Below are positions 6,569-7,918 of a stretch of DNA of 7,918 bases, in pieces; positions within the stretch are counted from its first letter, which is position 1, and each line of letters opens with the position of its first letter. A program made the translations under genes and the position numbers. This DNA comes from Betaproteobacteria bacterium (GTDB lineage: Bacteria > Pseudomonadota > Gammaproteobacteria > Burkholderiales > SG8-39): NCBI GenBank assembly GCA_011391185.1, contig JAABRB010000153.1, positions 1 to 7,918 of the forward strand, read 5' to 3'. The notes under the pieces were generated by a model that had not been told where the DNA came from, did not search any database, and saw only the letters and a list, made by a program, of their open reading frames with translations.

Positions 6569-7519
6569 ATGGATCTTCGTCAGCTTCGCTATTTCACCCA
6601 GATTGTCGAAAGCGGCAGCCTTTCCAAGGCTTCGCGGCAATTGTTCATCGCCCAGCCCGCGCTCAGTCAGATGCTGAGCAAGCTCGAGGGCGAGGTCGGC
6701 AAGCCGCTGCTGAATCGCTCGGCCCGGGGCGTCGCGCCCACGGACAACGGCCTCGCGCTCTACCACCACGCCCGGTTCATGCTGCGTCAGCTGGAACAGG
6801 CATTGTCCATCGCTCGGCAGGAGTCGAAGGCGGTGCAGGGCATGGTCTCCGTGGGCCTGCCCGCGACCACCGTCTCGGCGCTCGGCCTCCCGCTGGTGCG
6901 CAGCATCCGCGCGCGCTATCCGGGCATTCTCGTCAACGTCGTGGAGGGCATGAGCGGACACATCGGGCACATGATGCGCATGGGCCAGCTGGACCTCGCA
7001 GTGTTGTTCAGCACCGATATCGCCAGCGAGGTGTCCGTCGACGCGCTGCTCGAGGAAGAACTGTTCGTGATGCTGCCGAAGCACAGTTCGCTCGTCGCCT
7101 CGCGACGCGCGAGCCTCACCATTGCCGAGGCCGCGGAACTACCGCTCATTCTGCCCACGAGCACGCACGGACTGCGTCGACGCATCTCCGCGGAATTCGA
7201 GCAACGCGATCTGACCGCGCACGTCGTCGCCGAAATCGATTCGCTGTCGCTGCTAATGAATTGCGTCTACGACGGCATGGGCGCGACGATCAAGCCGATG
7301 GCGGCCATCTATCTCGAGGGCGAACGCGGCAGGAAGTGGCGCGCGCTCGCCATCTCGGACGCGCACCTGGTGCGGCGGAACTATCTCTATTCGCTGGCGC
7401 CCGAGCGGCTTTCGGCCGCGGCCGCCGTCGTCGCTGCCGAGCTCAAGGACACCGCCCGCATGCTGGTCGAATCCGGCGACTGGACCGGCGTGGAGCTGAT
7501 CACACCGGCCCTTGCGTAG
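6569..7519 (+). CDS. LysR-type transcriptional regulator, NAC/TcuR-like
   Basis: This 316-residue regulator has an N-terminal winged helix-turn-helix (about 1-60). It begins MDLRQLRYF, with the SGSLSKASRQLFIAQPALSQ recognition region (15-34) and NRSARGVAPTDNG (49-61). A linker helix (about 62-90) leads to a periplasmic-binding-protein-like effector domain starting GMVSVGLPATTVSALGLPLV (91-110). The IAQPALSQ and RGVxPT patterns and the VSVGLPATT start of the effector domain resemble NAC and the tricarballylate regulator TcuR, rather than the benzoate/CatR type. The ATG follows a run of GAGGAGGAGG (6556-6565). It is divergent from the importer operon and upstream of a TcuA-like gene, so it most likely responds to the substrate of that pathway and controls both units. 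The naming as TcuR rests on context plus general similarity and is not secure. Confidence 0.93.
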   Translation: MDLRQLRYFTQIVESGSLSKASRQLFIAQPALSQMLSKLEGEVGKPLLNRSARGVAPTDNGLALYHHARFMLRQLEQALSIARQESKAVQGMVSVGLPATTVSALGLPLVRSIRARYPGILVNVVEGMSGHIGHMMRMGQLDLAVLFSTDIASEVSVDALLEEELFVMLPKHSSLVASRRASLTIAEAAELPLILPTSTHGLRRRISAEFEQRDLTAHVVAEIDSLSLLMNCVYDGMGATIKPMAAIYLEGERGRKWRALAISDAHLVRRNYLYSLAPERLSAAAAVVAAELKDTARMLVESGDWTGVELITPALA

Positions 7520-7652
7520 CTTCGGGCTATCGATCGAATTGCCGATTCGATTTTGACACGCGGTAATTTGAACTATACATTCCCGGCCTTGCGGCGCTCG
7601 CCCCGGACGCGCAACAGTTCGTATCACTACCGGAAATCAAGGATCTCGCTGA
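7520..7652 (+). promoter_or_regulatory. Intergenic region before the TcuA-like gene: inverted repeat and sigma-70-type promoter candidate
   Basis: This 133-bp gap carries its own signals, so the dehydrogenase gene is probably not expressed only by read-through from the regulator gene. A perfect inverted repeat lies at 7533-7551. A consensus -35 TTGACA (7553-7558) lies 17 nt from TACATT (7576-7581), which keeps the key TA...T positions of a -10. An alternative -10, TATACA (7574-7579), would give a short 15-nt spacer. The start site would then fall around 7588, leaving a leader of roughly 65 nt. AAGGA (7639-7643) is the ribosome-binding site, 9 nt before the ATG. Confidence 0.6.
7533..7551. repeat. 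Perfect 7-bp inverted repeat, candidate operator or weak terminator
   Basis: ATCGAAT (7533-7539) and ATTCGAT (7545-7551) are exact reverse complements around TGCCG. The element ends 1 bp before the -35 TTGACA, a suitable place for an activator. It also begins 14 bp past the regulator's stop codon and its right arm runs into TTTT (7551-7554), so it could equally fold as a weak, AT-rich intrinsic terminator. Its symmetric positions do not give T-N11-A, so assignment to the LysR protein is uncertain. Confidence 0.5.
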
Positions 7653-7918
7653 ATGAACGCACCGAACTACGACGTCGTCGTCGTGGGCGCCGGTAACGCC
7701 GCTTTCTGCGCGGCGCTTTCCGCCCGGGAAAGCCGCGCGCGCGTGCTGGTGCTCGAGCGCGCCCGCGAGGACGAATCAGGCGGCAACACGCGCTTCACCG
7801 CGGGCGCGATGCGCGTCGTCTATGACGGCGTGGAGGATCTGCGCAAGCTGATGCCCGATCTCACCGAGGACGAGATCGCGCGGACCGACTTCGGCACCTA
7901 TACCGCGGACCAGTTCTT
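7653..7918 (+). CDS. tcuA: FAD-dependent tricarballylate dehydrogenase, TcuA-like (partial, 5' end)
   Basis: The first 88 codons of a flavoprotein run off the right edge; the full protein of this family is roughly 450-500 residues. The N-terminus YDVVVVGAGNAAFCAALSA is a Rossmann FAD-binding motif (G12, G14, A17). It ends its second strand with the ribose-binding Glu in VLVLERA (E35), followed by ESGGNTRFTAGAMRVVYDG (41-59) and TDFGTYTADQF (78-88). The GGNTRFT and RVVYDGVEDL segments are those I recognise from TcuA, which oxidises tricarballylate to cis-aconitate, its FAD being re-oxidised by the membrane-linked Fe-S/heme protein TcuB. A TcuA-like fold is also used by fumarate reductase and 3-ketosteroid dehydrogenase relatives, so the substrate may differ. 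The ATG has AAGGA 9 nt upstream. A TcuB-like gene would be expected just beyond the window. Confidence 0.82.
   Translation, partial: MNAPNYDVVVVGAGNAAFCAALSARESRARVLVLERAREDESGGNTRFTAGAMRVVYDGVEDLRKLMPDLTEDEIARTDFGTYTADQF

Noticed and set aside
6407..7084. N-terminal extension of the binding-protein frame to a 650-residue protein
   Set aside because: The extension crosses the divergent promoter region and the antisense strand of the LysR gene. The strong Shine-Dalgarno and Tat signal fix the start at 6406.
1..7918. CRISPR array, insertion sequence, tRNA/rRNA or phage genes
   Set aside because: No regularly spaced repeats, transposase-like frames, terminal repeats with target duplications, or RNA-gene sequences were seen. 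The window reads as ordinary catabolic and transport genes.

Overview
This GC-rich window has dense, compact operons, strong Shine-Dalgarno sequences and a branched-chain-amino-acid-type (Liv/HAAT) ABC importer. These point to a proteobacterium, most likely a betaproteobacterium of the Burkholderiales. The taxonomic call is an inference from style and protein character; no rRNA or other marker is present.

Layout. A leftward operon fills positions 115-6406. In transcription order it encodes a Tat-exported periplasmic substrate-binding protein (6406-5132), the LivH-type permease (5018-4143), one 845-residue polypeptide joining the LivM permease, LivG ATPase and LivF ATPase (4146-1609), and an NAD(P)-type aldehyde dehydrogenase (1578-115). 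LivH and the fusion overlap by ATGA, and 30 bp separate the fusion from the dehydrogenase. The only sizeable internal gap is the 113 bp between the binding-protein gene and livH, which holds two strong back-to-back stem-loops. A perfect hairpin at 28-48 may mark the operon end.

Divergent from this operon, across a 162-bp AT-richer region with several dyads, lies a LysR-type regulator of the NAC/TcuR-like kind (6569-7519). Downstream on the same strand, after a 133-bp gap with a perfect 7-bp inverted repeat and a TTGACA promoter candidate, is the start of an FAD-dependent dehydrogenase that reads as tricarballylate dehydrogenase TcuA-like. It runs off the right edge.

Working model (inference): the regulator senses an organic acid and controls both sides. 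The Liv-type importer would take up the substrate, in place of the MFS carrier TcuC of the classical Salmonella tcu locus. The flavoprotein would oxidise it, and the aldehyde dehydrogenase would process a related or downstream aldehyde. The real substrate cannot be read from the sequence. Every gene belongs to a known family. What deserves attention is the architecture: the three-domain Liv fusion, the stem-loop pair, and the pairing of a TcuA-like enzyme with a Liv importer.
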